The notes: generated from the sequence alone by a model not told the origin. Positions 34,839 to 44,658 are shown, counted from the stretch's first letter. The stretch is DNA of 64,000 bases from Hyphomonas sp. (GCF_018402285.1 NZ_JAGYJH010000006.1:434847-498846), one strand, 5' to 3'. Numbers and translations: made by a program.

Positions 34839-37565
34839 TCACTTCTTGCCGCGGTTCCACCAGCCTGCGCGCTTGGGGCCGCTGGGCTCTGCGGGCGCAG
34901 GCGCGGCCGGTGCCACAGGCGCAGGGGCCGGCTCAGGCTCCGCCGCAGCAGGTGCTGCCGCTTCGGCCTCGACCAATTGCGGCTCGGGTTCAGGCTCGGC
35001 AACGGGCGCTGCTTCTGGCTCAGGCGCAGCTTCCACTGCCGGCTCGGCCACAGGCGCAACCTCTTCATCACCCTCAGCGACCGGCGCGTCCGCTTCGGGC
35101 GCGCTTTCGGCCGCGGCCTTGCCACCCCGGCCGCGGCGCGAGCGTGATCTTGCCGGACGCGGCGCGCTGGCTTGCGCTGCAGGCGCGTCGTCAGGGTCCA
35201 CCGGCGCAGTCTCTCCGGCCACGGACGTTTCCGCCTCATCGTCGCCTTCGGCGTCATCTGTCACAGGCGATGGCAGACCAATCGCCGGCTCCTCCTCGGA
35301 CAGCATCACATCGGCGCTGACAGACAGCCCGTCGAGGAAGGCCCCGCCATCGGCAATGGCGGCAATCTCGCTGCCCTCGCGGCCTTCGCCCCCTCTGCGG
35401 CGGCGGCGTCCGCCCCGGCGTCCCCGGCGGCGGCGCTTGCGCGCAGCATCACTGTCGTCACCTGCGGCCTCGGGGGCGCCATTAGCTTCCTCGCCATCAT
35501 CCTCGTCGTCATCGTCATCTTCGCCAGCCTCTGCCGCGTCAGAGGGCTCGGCGTCGACCACTTCCAGCCCGGTTTCGCGCGGTTCGCCGCGATTGCGGCC
35601 TCCCCGGCGGCGTCGGCGGCGGCGTCCATTTCCCTGCTTGCCTTCAGAGGCGGCGCTGGGCGTCTCAGTGTCGTCGTCCTCATCGCCGGCATCATCACTG
35701 GTCTCGATGATATCATCCTCGTCGATGTCCTCATCGTCCTCGTCGCGGGCAGAGGGGGGCGTCGGCTTCATCAGCGAGCGCGGCGTCGGGCGCTTCTTCG
35801 GCTTGGCATTGGGGTCCCGCTCGGCATTGATCTCGAAATCGCCGGGCAGCATGTCCTCGGAGGAGTGGATCGAGATCGCAAAGCCCGCGAGCCGTTCGAT
35901 TTCGATCAGCGCCTCGCGCTTGTTGTTGAGAATATAGAGCGCCACGTCGGTCGGCGCTTTCACGCCGATACCCTTTAGGCCGCCGGTGGCGGCGCGCGCT
36001 TCAATCGCCCGGATCAGCTGCAGCGCAGCCGACGGGATAGAGCGGCGGCGCCCGGTGCCGTTACAGGCCGGGCAGGGGTCGGAGGTCGCCTGTAACACGC
36101 CCTGGCGGCGGCGCTGGCGGGAAATCTCCATCAGGCCGAACTGCGAGATGCGGCCATGCTGGACGCGCGCCCGGTCCACCTTCAGGCATTCCTTCAGGCG
36201 CTTCTCGACCGCGCGGTTGTTCTTGTTCTCCTCCATGTCGATGAAGTCGATCACGATGAGACCGGCCAGATCGCGCAGGCGCATCTGGCGGCAGGCTTCT
36301 TCGGCCGCTTCCAGGTTGGTGCGCACAGCGGTCTGTTCGATATTGCGCTCGCGGGTCGATTTGCCGGAGTTCACGTCGATCGCGACGAGCGCTTCGGTCT
36401 GGTTGATCACCAGATAACCGCCCGATTTCAGCTGGACGGTCGGCGAATAGATCGAATCGAGTTGGTTCTCGACCGCCTCGGCCACGAACAGCGGATCATC
36501 TTCCTTCCAGACCTGAACCTTCTTGGCCTGGCTCGGCATGATGATCTTTGCCAGGTCCTTGGCTTCGCGATAGGCCGCTTCGCCCTGTACCCAGACTTCC
36601 TCAATCTCCTTGTCGAACATGTCCCGCATGGCGCGGTGAACCAGGCCGCCTTCGGCATTGATCAGGGCCGGAGCCTCCGATGAGAGGGTTTTCTCGACAA
36701 TCTGTTCCCACAGCTTGGAGAGATAATCATAGTCGCGCTTGATCTCGATCTTGGTGCGCTTGGCGCCGGCCGTGCGCACGATCAGGCCCTGGCCCTCGGG
36801 CACATCCAGCTCAGAAACGATGGATTTCAGGCGCTTGCGGTCGGCCGAATTGACGATCTTGCGGGAAATGCCGCCCCCGCGCGGGGTGTTGGGCATAAGC
36901 ACCGAATAGCGCCCGGCAAGGGAGAGGTAGGTCGTCAGCGCCGCGCCCTTGTTGCCGCGTTCTTCCTTGACCACCTGCACCAGCATCACCTGACGGCGGC
37001 GGATCACTTCCTGGATCTTGTAGCGCTTGGAAATCGGGGTCCGCTGGGTCTTTTTCGGGGCATTGCGGCGGGCAGGGCGGGCGGCGCGCGGGGCGCCCTC
37101 GCCCTCGTCCTCGTCGCCGTCCTCTTCGGCAGAGACGGTCTCGTCGTCGCCGTCCTCGCCGTTTTCGTCTTCTTCGTCTCCGTCCTCAGCGGATGCATCG
37201 GTATCATTATTGCCTTCCGCGCTCATGCCATGGGGCACATACGGGCCGTCATCATCGTCCTCGATGGCGGCGGCAGCCTCCTCGGCAGCTTCCTTCAGCA
37301 GCGCTTCGCGGTCTGCGGCGGGCAGCTGGTAATAATCCGGATGGATTTCGCTGAAGGCGAGGAAGCCGTGGCGGTTGCCACCATACTCGACAAAGGCGGC
37401 CTGGAGAGAGGGCTCCACCCGGGTCACTTTGGCGAGATAGATATTTCCGCGGAGTTGTTCGTTGCCGGTTGTCTCGAAATCGAAGTCATCAACCTGGCCA
37501 TTGTTGACGATGGCCACCCGCGTTTCTTCGGTGTGGGCCGCGTCGATCAGCATTAGTCTGCTCAT
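34839..37565 (-). CDS. rne: Ribonuclease E
   Basis: A 908-residue endoribonuclease, core of the RNA degradosome. It begins MSRLMLIDAAHTEETRVAIV; the S1 domain (GNIYLAKVTRVEPSLQAAFV) is split by an acidic, low-complexity insertion at about residues 95-165. The catalytic DNase I-like part includes EALVAIDVNSGKST and LIVIDFIDMEE with the Mg-binding Asp residues. CPACNGTG (about 498-505) is the zinc link that holds the tetramer. The C-terminal 300 residues are disordered, with Arg-rich blocks, acidic runs and an Ala/Pro/Glu stretch ending GWWNRGKK, the likely partner- and RNA-binding region. Confidence 0.95.
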   Translation of the reverse strand: MSRLMLIDAAHTEETRVAIVNNGQVDDFDFETTGNEQLRGNIYLAKVTRVEPSLQAAFVEYGGNRHGFLAFSEIHPDYYQLPAADREALLKEAAEEAAAAIEDDDDGPYVPHGMSAEGNNDTDASAEDGDEEDENGEDGDDETVSAEEDGDEDEGEGAPRAARPARRNAPKKTQRTPISKRYKIQEVIRRRQVMLVQVVKEERGNKGAALTTYLSLAGRYSVLMPNTPRGGGISRKIVNSADRKRLKSIVSELDVPEGQGLIVRTAGAKRTKIEIKRDYDYLSKLWEQIVEKTLSSEAPALINAEGGLVHRAMRDMFDKEIEEVWVQGEAAYREAKDLAKIIMPSQAKKVQVWKEDDPLFVAEAVENQLDSIYSPTVQLKSGGYLVINQTEALVAIDVNSGKSTRERNIEQTAVRTNLEAAEEACRQMRLRDLAGLIVIDFIDMEENKNNRAVEKRLKECLKVDRARVQHGRISQFGLMEISRQRRRQGVLQATSDPCPACNGTGRRRSIPSAALQLIRAIEARAATGGLKGIGVKAPTDVALYILNNKREALIEIERLAGFAISIHSSEDMLPGDFEINAERDPNAKPKKRPTPRSLMKPTPPSARDEDDEDIDEDDIIETSDDAGDEDDDTETPSAASEGKQGNGRRRRRRRGGRNRGEPRETGLEVVDAEPSDAAEAGEDDDDDEDDGEEANGAPEAAGDDSDAARKRRRRGRRGGRRRRRGGEGREGSEIAAIADGGAFLDGLSVSADVMLSEEEPAIGLPSPVTDDAEGDDEAETSVAGETAPVDPDDAPAAQASAPRPARSRSRRGRGGKAAAESAPEADAPVAEGDEEVAPVAEPAVEAAPEPEAAPVAEPEPEPQLVEAEAAAPAAAEPEPAPAPVAPAAPAPAEPSGPKRAGWWNRGKK

Positions 37566-37999
37566 TAAACAGAACCTTTCGGTCCGGCGCCGCTCGCCAG
37601 GGCGCAGAGCGCCTCTGGTTGGCTGGCAGGCCGGAATAGGGGGGTAAGGGGAAGGTGCCTTGCGGGCGCAGGCAACCGTCTCGCCTCGGCGAGTCGATCA
37701 AACCTGCAATGATATTCGCGGCACCAGTGCGCATTTTTCCTGCTTTCCGGAGCGCGCCGCCCGCTTGCCTTTCCGGGGAAGCCGGGTCGGGGTGCGCTGT
37801 TGGGAAACCGTTGGGCCGACCCTTTACGGCGGCCACAAGGCAATAGTGCCCAATTTTCCCTGCAATTGAAAGAGGCAAATTCCCGCCCGGACCGCTGCAA
37901 GCGCTAAACGGCGGTCAAGGCGGGGTTAATCTTCCTGTGGGTATCCAGTTGGGTGACGTCAAAACGGGCGCTGGCCGCCCCTTCCATTCCGCCGAGCTG
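37566..37999. other. Divergent rne/amidase spacer, probable rne leader
   Basis: A 434-base region without a convincing gene between two divergent genes. It should contain both promoters and the 5' leader of rne, which in enterobacteria mediates RNase E autoregulation. Seen here: a small hairpin GGCGC-AGA-GCGCC (37601-37613) close to the rne start, and GACCGC/GCGGTC (37890-37895 with 37911-37916) on the amidase side. No clear -35/-10 pair could be fixed by eye. Confidence 0.5.
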
Positions 38000-39202
38000 A
38001 TGCTGACACGTGTTGTTTCAGTCTTGTTAACACTTTGCTTTGGCGCTGTTTTCGGCGCCTTTGCCGATGTCTCGCAGGTGCGGGTCGTCGGCGACGGCGC
38101 GCCCACGCGAATCACGATCTGGACCGACGCGGCCGAAGAGGCTGAAGCCTTCGTCAGCAACACCGCCGGTGTGCGGCGCATCATTTTCCCGCTTAGATCG
38201 AACGGCTACTCGGCAGAAGGCCTCGGCAATGGCGGGGTCTCGGTCTGGTCCCTGAACCCCGGCAGGCTGGAGTTCGAGCTAGACCGGCCGATGTCGGTCG
38301 CCCGTGTCCTGCGTCTGCCGCCCACCGGAACCGAAACCGCCTACCGGGTTATCATTGATCTGGAAACCGTTTCGGATGCCCGCTTCACCAGCGTCGCCAG
38401 GCGCGACCAGCGCCGCCTCGCCAAGGCGGAAGACGCGGCTGCCAAGGCGGTCGAAAAGGATGCCGTGCTGCTGGCGGGCGTCACCACCGGCCGCAAACCG
38501 GCGCCCCGCCGGACCGGAACTGGCCATGTCGTGGTCATCGATGCCGGCCATGGCGGCAGGGATCCCGGCGCAATAGCCATCACTGGCGGCCAAGAAAAGG
38601 ACGTCACCCTCAAGGCGGCCCTCGCCTTGCGCGACCTTCTGGAAGCCGACGGCCGCTATGTCGTGAAGCTCACGCGCGATACCGATGTATTTGTCGATCA
38701 TGAGGACCGGGTCACCAAGGCCCGCAACTGGAATGCCGAGCTGTTCATCTCGCTGCATGCCGATGCCGCCGGGGCCAGCTCTGTGTCGGGCGCCTCGGTC
38801 TATACGATCTCGGCGCGCGGGGAGGGGCGGATCGACCGGGAAGCCAGCAGGAACAACTGGATTATCCCGATCGAGGATGGCACGCCTGAACGCCTGACCG
38901 GCATCCTCGCTGACCTCGTCAAGCGCGAGACCAAGACCCGGTCGGCCGAGTTTGCCGAGCTCCTCCTGCCCGAGCTTGAACGCGCTGGCCCTGTCTTGCG
39001 CAACACCCACCGCAATGCCGGTTTCTACGTGCTCCTGGCGCCGGATGTTCCCGCTGTCCTTCTGGAACTCGGCTTCCTCACCAATGCGGCGGACGCAAAG
39101 CGGCTCCAGTCGGAGAAGGGGCTCGATGCGTCTACCCGCGCCATCAAGAAGGCCATCGACACCTATTTTGACCGGCAGGAACTCCGCGTCGCGTCCCAAT
39201 AG
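38000..39202 (+). CDS. N-acetylmuramoyl-L-alanine amidase, AmiC type
   Basis: A 400-residue periplasmic zinc amidase that removes stem peptides from peptidoglycan during cell separation. The signal peptide is MLTRVVSVLLTLCFGAVFGAFA. An N-terminal AMIN-like domain (about 25-140) is followed by the Amidase_3 domain: VVVIDAGHGGRDPGA with the first zinc histidine, a Glu in GGQEKDVTLK, the second histidine in LFISLHADA, and the catalytic Glu in VLLELGFLTN. I chose the ATG at 38000 because it gives a clean signal peptide, although its ribosome-binding site is weak; a GTG at 37937 is the alternative. Confidence 0.92.
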   Translation: MLTRVVSVLLTLCFGAVFGAFADVSQVRVVGDGAPTRITIWTDAAEEAEAFVSNTAGVRRIIFPLRSNGYSAEGLGNGGVSVWSLNPGRLEFELDRPMSVARVLRLPPTGTETAYRVIIDLETVSDARFTSVARRDQRRLAKAEDAAAKAVEKDAVLLAGVTTGRKPAPRRTGTGHVVVIDAGHGGRDPGAIAITGGQEKDVTLKAALALRDLLEADGRYVVKLTRDTDVFVDHEDRVTKARNWNAELFISLHADAAGASSVSGASVYTISARGEGRIDREASRNNWIIPIEDGTPERLTGILADLVKRETKTRSAEFAELLLPELERAGPVLRNTHRNAGFYVLLAPDVPAVLLELGFLTNAADAKRLQSEKGLDASTRAIKKAIDTYFDRQELRVASQ

Positions 39203-39264
39203 CGGCCGCGGATGCGGCTGCAGGCCACTTGTCGCTTCCGGCGGATACTGCAAGTGTCCGGCCC

Positions 39265-41010
39265 ATGAAACCTATCCTGTCGCCGCTGCTTATCGCCGGT
39301 CTCCTAACCTTTGCTGCTTGCGCCACCTCCGGTCCGCGCGGCCCGGCCTATGACTTTACCGATGACCGCCCGCCCGAAGCGATGGCCTACCGGGACTTCA
39401 TGATCGCCCGCATCGCCTCGCTGACGAACGATCCTCAAACCGCCTCCCGCCGCTACGCCGCGATCATCGATGACATGCCCGAGCAGGCCTCCATCGCCGA
39501 GCGCGCCGTTTTCTCGGCCCTCCTGGCCGGTGACTATGCTGCCGCCACAGGTCTCTCCAGCCGCGCCATGACGGCGGGAAGCGACGCCAGCCTTGTCCGC
39601 CTCACCCTCGCCACCGACGCCCTCGTGCGCGGCAAGCCGAGGCAGGCGCAGCCATACCTGGAGGGCGCCCCCTTCCAGCCCTTCAACCGCAACATCGCCA
39701 ATACGATGTCGGCCTGGCGCGCCCTCAGGCAAGATGGCCTCGACGCTGCCATTCCCTATATCGAGCAGGGCCTCACCGGCGACCTGCGCTATGACAGCCC
39801 GTCCCTCTACATGCTCGGGCTTCTCCAGCTGTCGGGCGGCGCCGAGGAGGACGCCCTTGCCACTTTCGAGCGCGTCTGGTCCTCCGGCGCCCGCCTCGCC
39901 ATCGGGGTCGAGGCCCATGCCGAGCTTCTCGCCGCCCGCGGCGACCGCGCCCGCGCGCTGGAGGTCATCGAGGCGTTCCGCGCCGAAGTCGGCACCAACG
40001 CGGCCCTCGCCGCTCTCGCTGCCCGCATCGAGTCAGGCGCCCGCATCAAGCCGCGCCGCCTCACCACCCGCCAGGGCGCCGCGCTTGCCCTTTATGTGCC
40101 CGCCGCCGCGCTCATGTACCAGACCAATGACGACCTCGCCTCGGTCTACTTCGTTCTCGCCCTCGCGCTCGACCCTGACCTCCACGTCGCCCGCGCCCTC
40201 TGGGCCCAGGCGCTCGAAAACGGAGACCGCGCAGACGACGCCATCGCCATCCTCAGCCAGGTGCCAAAGGGCTCGCCCTACTACGCCAATGCGCAGGGCC
40301 AGCTCGCCGGCCTCCTCAACGCGCAGGGCAAGAGTGAGGAAGCCCTGAGCCTTGCCGCAGAGGCCCTCGCCGGCACGCCCGACCGCGGCCTGATGCTCCA
40401 GCTGGCCGACCTCTACATCTCGCTCGAGCGCTTCGCTGATGGCGAAGCTGTCCTCAGCGAGGTGATCACCGCAGACGGAGAGAACGAAGACTGGCGCGTG
40501 ATCTTCTCCCGCGGCGCCGCGCGCGAGCGCCAGGGAAACTGGCCAGCCGCCGAAGATGACCTCAAGCGCGCCCTCCAGCTGCGCCCCGAAAGCGCAACAG
40601 TCCTCAACTATCTAGGCTACTCCTGGATCGACCGGGGCGAAAACCTCGAAGAGGGCTTCAACCTCATCCGCCGCGCCGTCGTCCTCGAGCCGCTCTCCGG
40701 TCACATCATCGACAGCCTCGGCTGGGCCCATTACAAGCTCGGCCAGTATGAAGAGGCCGTCGACTATCTCGAGCGCGCCGTCGAGCTGCTGCCGGGCGAT
40801 CCGGTCCTCAACGACCATCTCGGAGACGCCTACTGGCGCGCCGGGCGCAGGCTCGAGGCCGGTTTCCAGTGGGAGCGCGCCCTCTCGCTCGACCCGCCGG
40901 AAAAAGACCGGGAACGGATCAAGGCCAAGCTTCATTCCAAGCTCGGCCCCGATGCGCCCGAGGCCGATGCCGCGCCGGCGCCCCAGCCTGTCCAGTCCGG
41001 CACGCCCTGA
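39265..41010 (+). CDS. TPR-repeat lipoprotein
   Basis: A 581-residue lipoprotein (MKPILSPLLIAGLLTFAAC, lipobox cysteine at about residue 19) filled with tetratricopeptide repeats. The clearest, near residues 440-540, have the forms AEDDLKRALQLRPESATVLNYLGYS and AVDYLERAVELLPGDPVLNDHLGDAYWRAG. TPR scaffolds of this size occur in many alphaproteobacteria next to ispE. The role is unknown and an outer-membrane location is inferred from the lipobox. The ispE start is 13 bases after its stop. Confidence 0.88.
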   Translation: MKPILSPLLIAGLLTFAACATSGPRGPAYDFTDDRPPEAMAYRDFMIARIASLTNDPQTASRRYAAIIDDMPEQASIAERAVFSALLAGDYAAATGLSSRAMTAGSDASLVRLTLATDALVRGKPRQAQPYLEGAPFQPFNRNIANTMSAWRALRQDGLDAAIPYIEQGLTGDLRYDSPSLYMLGLLQLSGGAEEDALATFERVWSSGARLAIGVEAHAELLAARGDRARALEVIEAFRAEVGTNAALAALAARIESGARIKPRRLTTRQGAALALYVPAAALMYQTNDDLASVYFVLALALDPDLHVARALWAQALENGDRADDAIAILSQVPKGSPYYANAQGQLAGLLNAQGKSEEALSLAAEALAGTPDRGLMLQLADLYISLERFADGEAVLSEVITADGENEDWRVIFSRGAARERQGNWPAAEDDLKRALQLRPESATVLNYLGYSWIDRGENLEEGFNLIRRAVVLEPLSGHIIDSLGWAHYKLGQYEEAVDYLERAVELLPGDPVLNDHLGDAYWRAGRRLEAGFQWERALSLDPPEKDRERIKAKLHSKLGPDAPEADAAPAPQPVQSGTP

Positions 41011-41023
41011 GAGACGCCCCTCC

Positions 41024-41923
41024 ATGAGCATAGCGGAAAAGAGCCTTGGCCGCTTCGCCCCTGCAAAGGTGAACCTGTATCTGCATGTCGGCCCGCCAAA
41101 GGAAAATGGCCGGCACGATCTGGACTCGCTCGTCGTGTTCGGCGGCATCGGCGCCACCGATCATTTGCGGGCTGAACCTGCCGATGAGCTTTGCCTGCAG
41201 GTGACCGGCCCGCAGGCGGCCCAAGCCGGGGCGGGAGAAGACAATCTCGTCCTCAAGGCCGCCCGCGCGCTGCAGGCCGCTTCGGGCACGCGCAAGGGCG
41301 CCCGCCTGAGACTCGACAAGCATCTCCCTGTTGCCGCCGGTATCGGCGGCGGGTCTTCCGACGCGGCCGCAGCCCTCCGCCTGCTGACAGAACTCTGGGA
41401 GATCGATCCAGCCCATGCCGCCGCCATAGCCCCCGGTCTTGGCGGGGACGTGCCCGTTGCCCTTGCCGGTGTGCCTGCGCTGATGCGAGGGGAGGGTGAG
41501 CATGTCACGCCGCTGCCTGCCATCCCGCACCTTTCGGCCGCGCTGATCAATCCGCGTGTTCCCTGTCCCACAGGCCCTGTGTTTCGCGCCCATGATGCGG
41601 CCGGAGGCGGCGCCGGCTTCCGCGAGATCGATCCGCTGCCCGCCTTTCCCGATGCGAAGTCTCTGGCGTCCTGGCTGGCTGCCCAGCGCAATGACCTGGA
41701 GGCCCATGCCATCGCCAGGGTGCCGGAAATCGCCGATGTTCTGGAATTCCTGCGCGCCCAGCGCAGCGTCCTCTTTGCGCGGATGAGCGGATCGGGCGCC
41801 ACCTGCTTTGCCCTGTTTGAAGACCTCGCCTCGGCCGAGCGCGCCACGGTCGTCCTCGGTAATGACGCAGACAGGAAGCATTGGTGGTCAGCCGCCACGC
41901 GCCTCGGTCCGGTGCTCGAATGA
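41024..41923 (+). CDS. ispE: 4-(cytidine 5'-diphospho)-2-C-methyl-D-erythritol kinase
   Basis: A 299-residue GHMP kinase, fourth step of the MEP isoprenoid pathway. FAPAKVNLYLHVG opens the protein with the conserved Lys. The ATP loop is PVAAGIGGGSSDAAAAL (about residues 102-118) and the third GHMP motif is RMSGSGATCFALF near the end. It sits between a TPR lipoprotein (13-base gap) and a WecA/MraY-like gene that overlaps it by 4 bases. A polyprenyl diphosphate synthase gene, which uses the pathway's product, converges from the other strand. Confidence 0.96.
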   Translation: MSIAEKSLGRFAPAKVNLYLHVGPPKENGRHDLDSLVVFGGIGATDHLRAEPADELCLQVTGPQAAQAGAGEDNLVLKAARALQAASGTRKGARLRLDKHLPVAAGIGGGSSDAAAALRLLTELWEIDPAHAAAIAPGLGGDVPVALAGVPALMRGEGEHVTPLPAIPHLSAALINPRVPCPTGPVFRAHDAAGGGAGFREIDPLPAFPDAKSLASWLAAQRNDLEAHAIARVPEIADVLEFLRAQRSVLFARMSGSGATCFALFEDLASAERATVVLGNDADRKHWWSAATRLGPVLE

Positions 41924-42984
41924 TGCTGCTTCTTGTCTGGGTCGCCGCGCCCCTGCTTGTCAGCTTGCTCGTCTGCGCGCTGATGATCCGGCTCGGCCCG
42001 AAAGACGCGCCCGATGGCGGGCGCAAGACGCAAATCCGCCCCGTGCCCAGCGCGGGCGGCATCGGCGTGCTCGCCGGGCTCCTCGCTGCGTTCCTGCTCG
42101 CCGGGCTTATCCAGCCCGGCGGTCTTGGCAATCCGCTCGCTATGCTGGCCCAGTCCGCGCTTGCCGGGCCGATGCTCCTTGTTCTGATTGCCGGGGGGCT
42201 CGGCTTTGCCGATGACCGGCTCAACCTGCCGGCCGGCCGCAAGCTTCTCGTCCTTGCCGCCGCATCGGTGCTCGCCGCCATCTATGGCCCGCACGTCACC
42301 CATCTCTGGCTGCCCGGCGCGGCGGGGGAGGGCTTTGGGCTTCCGGTTCTCTTTGCCATCCTCTGCGCCGCCTTCTGGCTGTTCGTCATGAGCAATGCGG
42401 TCAACTTCATCGACGGCGCCAATGGCATTGCGCTCGGCAGCGCGGCCATTCTCCTGGCTGCAATGGCCTTCCTTGCCGCCCCGCCGCCGGGCGGCGCACC
42501 GGGCATTCTGTTCCTGCTGCTTCAGGCCGCCGTCGCCGCGCTCATCGGCTTCCTCGTCTGGAACCTGACCGGCCGTCTTTACGCAGGGGATACCGGCTCG
42601 CTGGCCATCGGCGCGCTGATCGGCGGGGCCGGGCTTGCCGTCGGCGCCATCTACTCAGTCTGGGTCCCGGCCATTCTGGCGCTGCCCTTCCTGATTGATG
42701 TCTTCCTCACGCTTGGCTGGCGCGCCCGCCTGCGCCGCCCGCTGATGCAGGCCCACCGCGATCATGCCTACCAGCTCTTCCTGCGGGCAGGCTGGAGCCA
42801 TCTGAAAGTCGCTGCGCTCTGGTGGGTCTTTTGCCTCGTCGCCGCGCTTGCCGCCATCACCGGCGCGCGTCTGGGCGCAGGCCCGGCCTTCTGTCTCTTT
42901 GCCGTGTTGCTGGTAACCGGTTCAGCGCTCTGGATATCCCAGCGCGTCACGCTCGGCCGGCGCCTTGCCGCAGACGGCATATAG
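41920..42984 (+). CDS. WecA/MraY-like glycosyltransferase family 4 membrane protein
   Basis: A 354-residue multi-spanning enzyme that would transfer a sugar phosphate to undecaprenyl phosphate. It has about ten hydrophobic segments and the family's cytoplasmic motifs: GGLGFADDRLNLPAGRK (Asp pair), NAVNFIDGANGIALG (catalytic Asp), LYAGDTGSLAIG, and the HRDHAYQLF histidines near residue 285. Those features fit WecA/WbpL-type initiating transferases for O-antigen or exopolysaccharide better than MraY. Its ATG overlaps the ispE stop (ATGA), so the two are translationally coupled. Confidence 0.87.
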   Translation: MMLLLVWVAAPLLVSLLVCALMIRLGPKDAPDGGRKTQIRPVPSAGGIGVLAGLLAAFLLAGLIQPGGLGNPLAMLAQSALAGPMLLVLIAGGLGFADDRLNLPAGRKLLVLAAASVLAAIYGPHVTHLWLPGAAGEGFGLPVLFAILCAAFWLFVMSNAVNFIDGANGIALGSAAILLAAMAFLAAPPPGGAPGILFLLLQAAVAALIGFLVWNLTGRLYAGDTGSLAIGALIGGAGLAVGAIYSVWVPAILALPFLIDVFLTLGWRARLRRPLMQAHRDHAYQLFLRAGWSHLKVAALWWVFCLVAALAAITGARLGAGPAFCLFAVLLVTGSALWISQRVTLGRRLAADGI

Positions 42985-42985
42985 T

Positions 42986-43999
42986 TCAGTAAGCCCGGCT
43001 CACGCAGAAATCGGCGAGGTCTTCCAGCGCGTCGCGATAGGGCGAAGCGGGCAGGGTGCGCAGCGCGCCCTTGGCCAGCGCCGCATAGGCCTCGGCCTCC
43101 TGCACGGTCGCCTCGGCCGCGCCGGTAGCGCGGATCAGGTGCACGGCATGGGCAAGGTCTGAATCTTGCTGCGTCTGCGGGTTCAGCGCCCGGTCCCAGA
43201 ACGCCCGGTCCTCGTCGGAGCCGCGCCGCCGAGCAATGATCACCGGCAGGGTGATCTTGCCTTCGCGGAAATCATCGCCGACGGATTTGCCGATGACTGA
43301 TGTCGTCCCGCCATAGTCCAGCGCGTCATCGATGATCTGGAAGGCGAGGCCCAGATTCTTGCCATAGGTCGCCAGCGTCCCGGCATGTTCCAGGCTCCCG
43401 GCCGACATGGCGCCCGTTTCGGCGGCCGCTTCAAAAAGCGCCCCGGTCTTGGCTTCCACGATGGCGAGATATTCTTCGGTTGGCAGGTCACGCGCCGCCA
43501 TCGCCGCCAGCTGGCGTACTTCGCCTTCGGCGATAACAGTGGAGGCCGTGGCCAGCCGGTTGAGGATTTCGAGGCTGTTGGCTTCGACCAGCAGGTTGAA
43601 GGCCCGCGCAAACAGGAAGTCGCCCACCAGGATCGAGGCCTTGTTGCCCCAGATCGCCTTGGCCGCGGGTTTGCCCCGGCGCAGGTCGCTCTCGTCCACA
43701 ACATCGTCATGCAGCAGCGTGGCGGTATGGATGAACTCTACGGCAGCGGCCAGCGCATGGGTCGCTGCGTTCGCCTTGCCCACAGCATGGGCCGCGATCA
43801 GCGTGATCATGGGGCGCAGCCGCTTGCCGCCTGCAGAGACGATATAACCGGAAAGGTCGGGAATGACGGCCACCGGGCTCGCCGCGCGCTCCGCCAGCAA
43901 GCGCTCGACCGCCGCCAGATCGCCGGCCACAAGCGCCTGCATCCGCTCCGTGATCGAGGAGAGCTGCGCCTTGCTCTTCGGTTTGGGGGCGAGGGTCAA
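42986..43999 (-). CDS. ispB: Polyprenyl diphosphate synthase (octaprenyl/decaprenyl type)
   Basis: A 337-residue prenyltransferase that makes the ubiquinone side chain. The first aspartate-rich motif is LLHDDVVDESDLRRG (DDxxD, about residues 95-109) and the second is FQIIDDALDYGG (about 218-229), with GGKRLRPM upstream. Chain length cannot be read from sequence; C40 or C50 is usual. Translation appears to begin at a TTG (43999), nine bases after GGAG, giving the family-like opening. It converges on the WecA/MraY-like gene with one base between stops. Confidence 0.93.
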   Translation of the reverse strand: MTLAPKPKSKAQLSSITERMQALVAGDLAAVERLLAERAASPVAVIPDLSGYIVSAGGKRLRPMITLIAAHAVGKANAATHALAAAVEFIHTATLLHDDVVDESDLRRGKPAAKAIWGNKASILVGDFLFARAFNLLVEANSLEILNRLATASTVIAEGEVRQLAAMAARDLPTEEYLAIVEAKTGALFEAAAETGAMSAGSLEHAGTLATYGKNLGLAFQIIDDALDYGGTTSVIGKSVGDDFREGKITLPVIIARRRGSDEDRAFWDRALNPQTQQDSDLAHAVHLIRATGAAEATVQEAEAYAALAKGALRTLPASPYRDALEDLADFCVSRAY

Positions 44000-44169
44000 A
44001 ACGGGGCACTCCGGGGGAACGGGTTAATTATACGTAAAATTACGCAATTACAGAGGAAAGCTCGACGTGGCACCGGGCCGCACGCTTTTGAGCGCATTGG
44101 CGCCGCACCGGCAATAGGATAGCGTGCAACCACCGGATTAGTATGTGCGTTTAGATCGGTATGGAAGCC

Positions 44170-44658
44170 ATGAAACATCTCCTCATCGCCCTCGGGTCCC
44201 TGACGCTCGCTGCCTGCGCCAGCTCTCCGGCCTACGGCCCTGCCGCCAAAGAGGGCGCAATGGGCTACTCCTCCCAGCAGATCGAGGCCGGACGCCACAG
44301 GGTCGCCTTTACCGACGCGGATGCCGGCAAGGCCCGCAACATGGCCCTGCTTCGCGCCGCCGAAATCACCCTCATGGAGGGCAAAGACTGGTTCGAGGTG
44401 ACCTCCGAATACGCAGACACCGAACAGGGCAGGGGTGGCGGCTCGTCCATCAGCATCGGCGGAGGCTCGGGCTCCTATGGCCGCTCCTCAAGCGTTGGCG
44501 TGGGCGTCGGCTTCGGCATCCCGCTCGGCGGAGGCGGCGCCAGCGGCAAGACAACCGCCGTTCTGGAAATCGTCACCGGCGCGGGTCCCAAGCCCGACAA
44601 GTCTGCCGTCTATGATGCCCGCTCGGTCGACATGAACCTGCGCGGCCAGATCTCGTAA
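44170..44658 (+). CDS. CC0125/CC1285-type lipoprotein
   Basis: A 162-residue lipoprotein (MKHLLIALGSLTLAAC). The mature region GYSSQQIEAGRHRVAFTDADAGKARNMALLRAAEIT is the recognisable pattern of the conserved alphaproteobacterial CC0125/CC1285 lipoproteins. A Gly/Ser-rich middle (SSISIGGGSGSYG, VGVGVGFGIPLGGG) probably forms beta-strands. The function is unknown. Its stop codon TAA shares a base with the ATG of the DUF2007 gene, so the two are coupled. An ATG at 44161 is a possible alternative start. Confidence 0.85.
   Translation: MKHLLIALGSLTLAACASSPAYGPAAKEGAMGYSSQQIEAGRHRVAFTDADAGKARNMALLRAAEITLMEGKDWFEVTSEYADTEQGRGGGSSISIGGGSGSYGRSSSVGVGVGFGIPLGGGGASGKTTAVLEIVTGAGPKPDKSAVYDARSVDMNLRGQIS

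Noticed and set aside
44024-44038. TTAA-N7-TAAA between the polyprenyl synthase and the CC0125-type lipoprotein as a CtrA box
   Set aside because: The second half-site deviates at one of four positions in an A/T-rich spacer, which is too weak to call.
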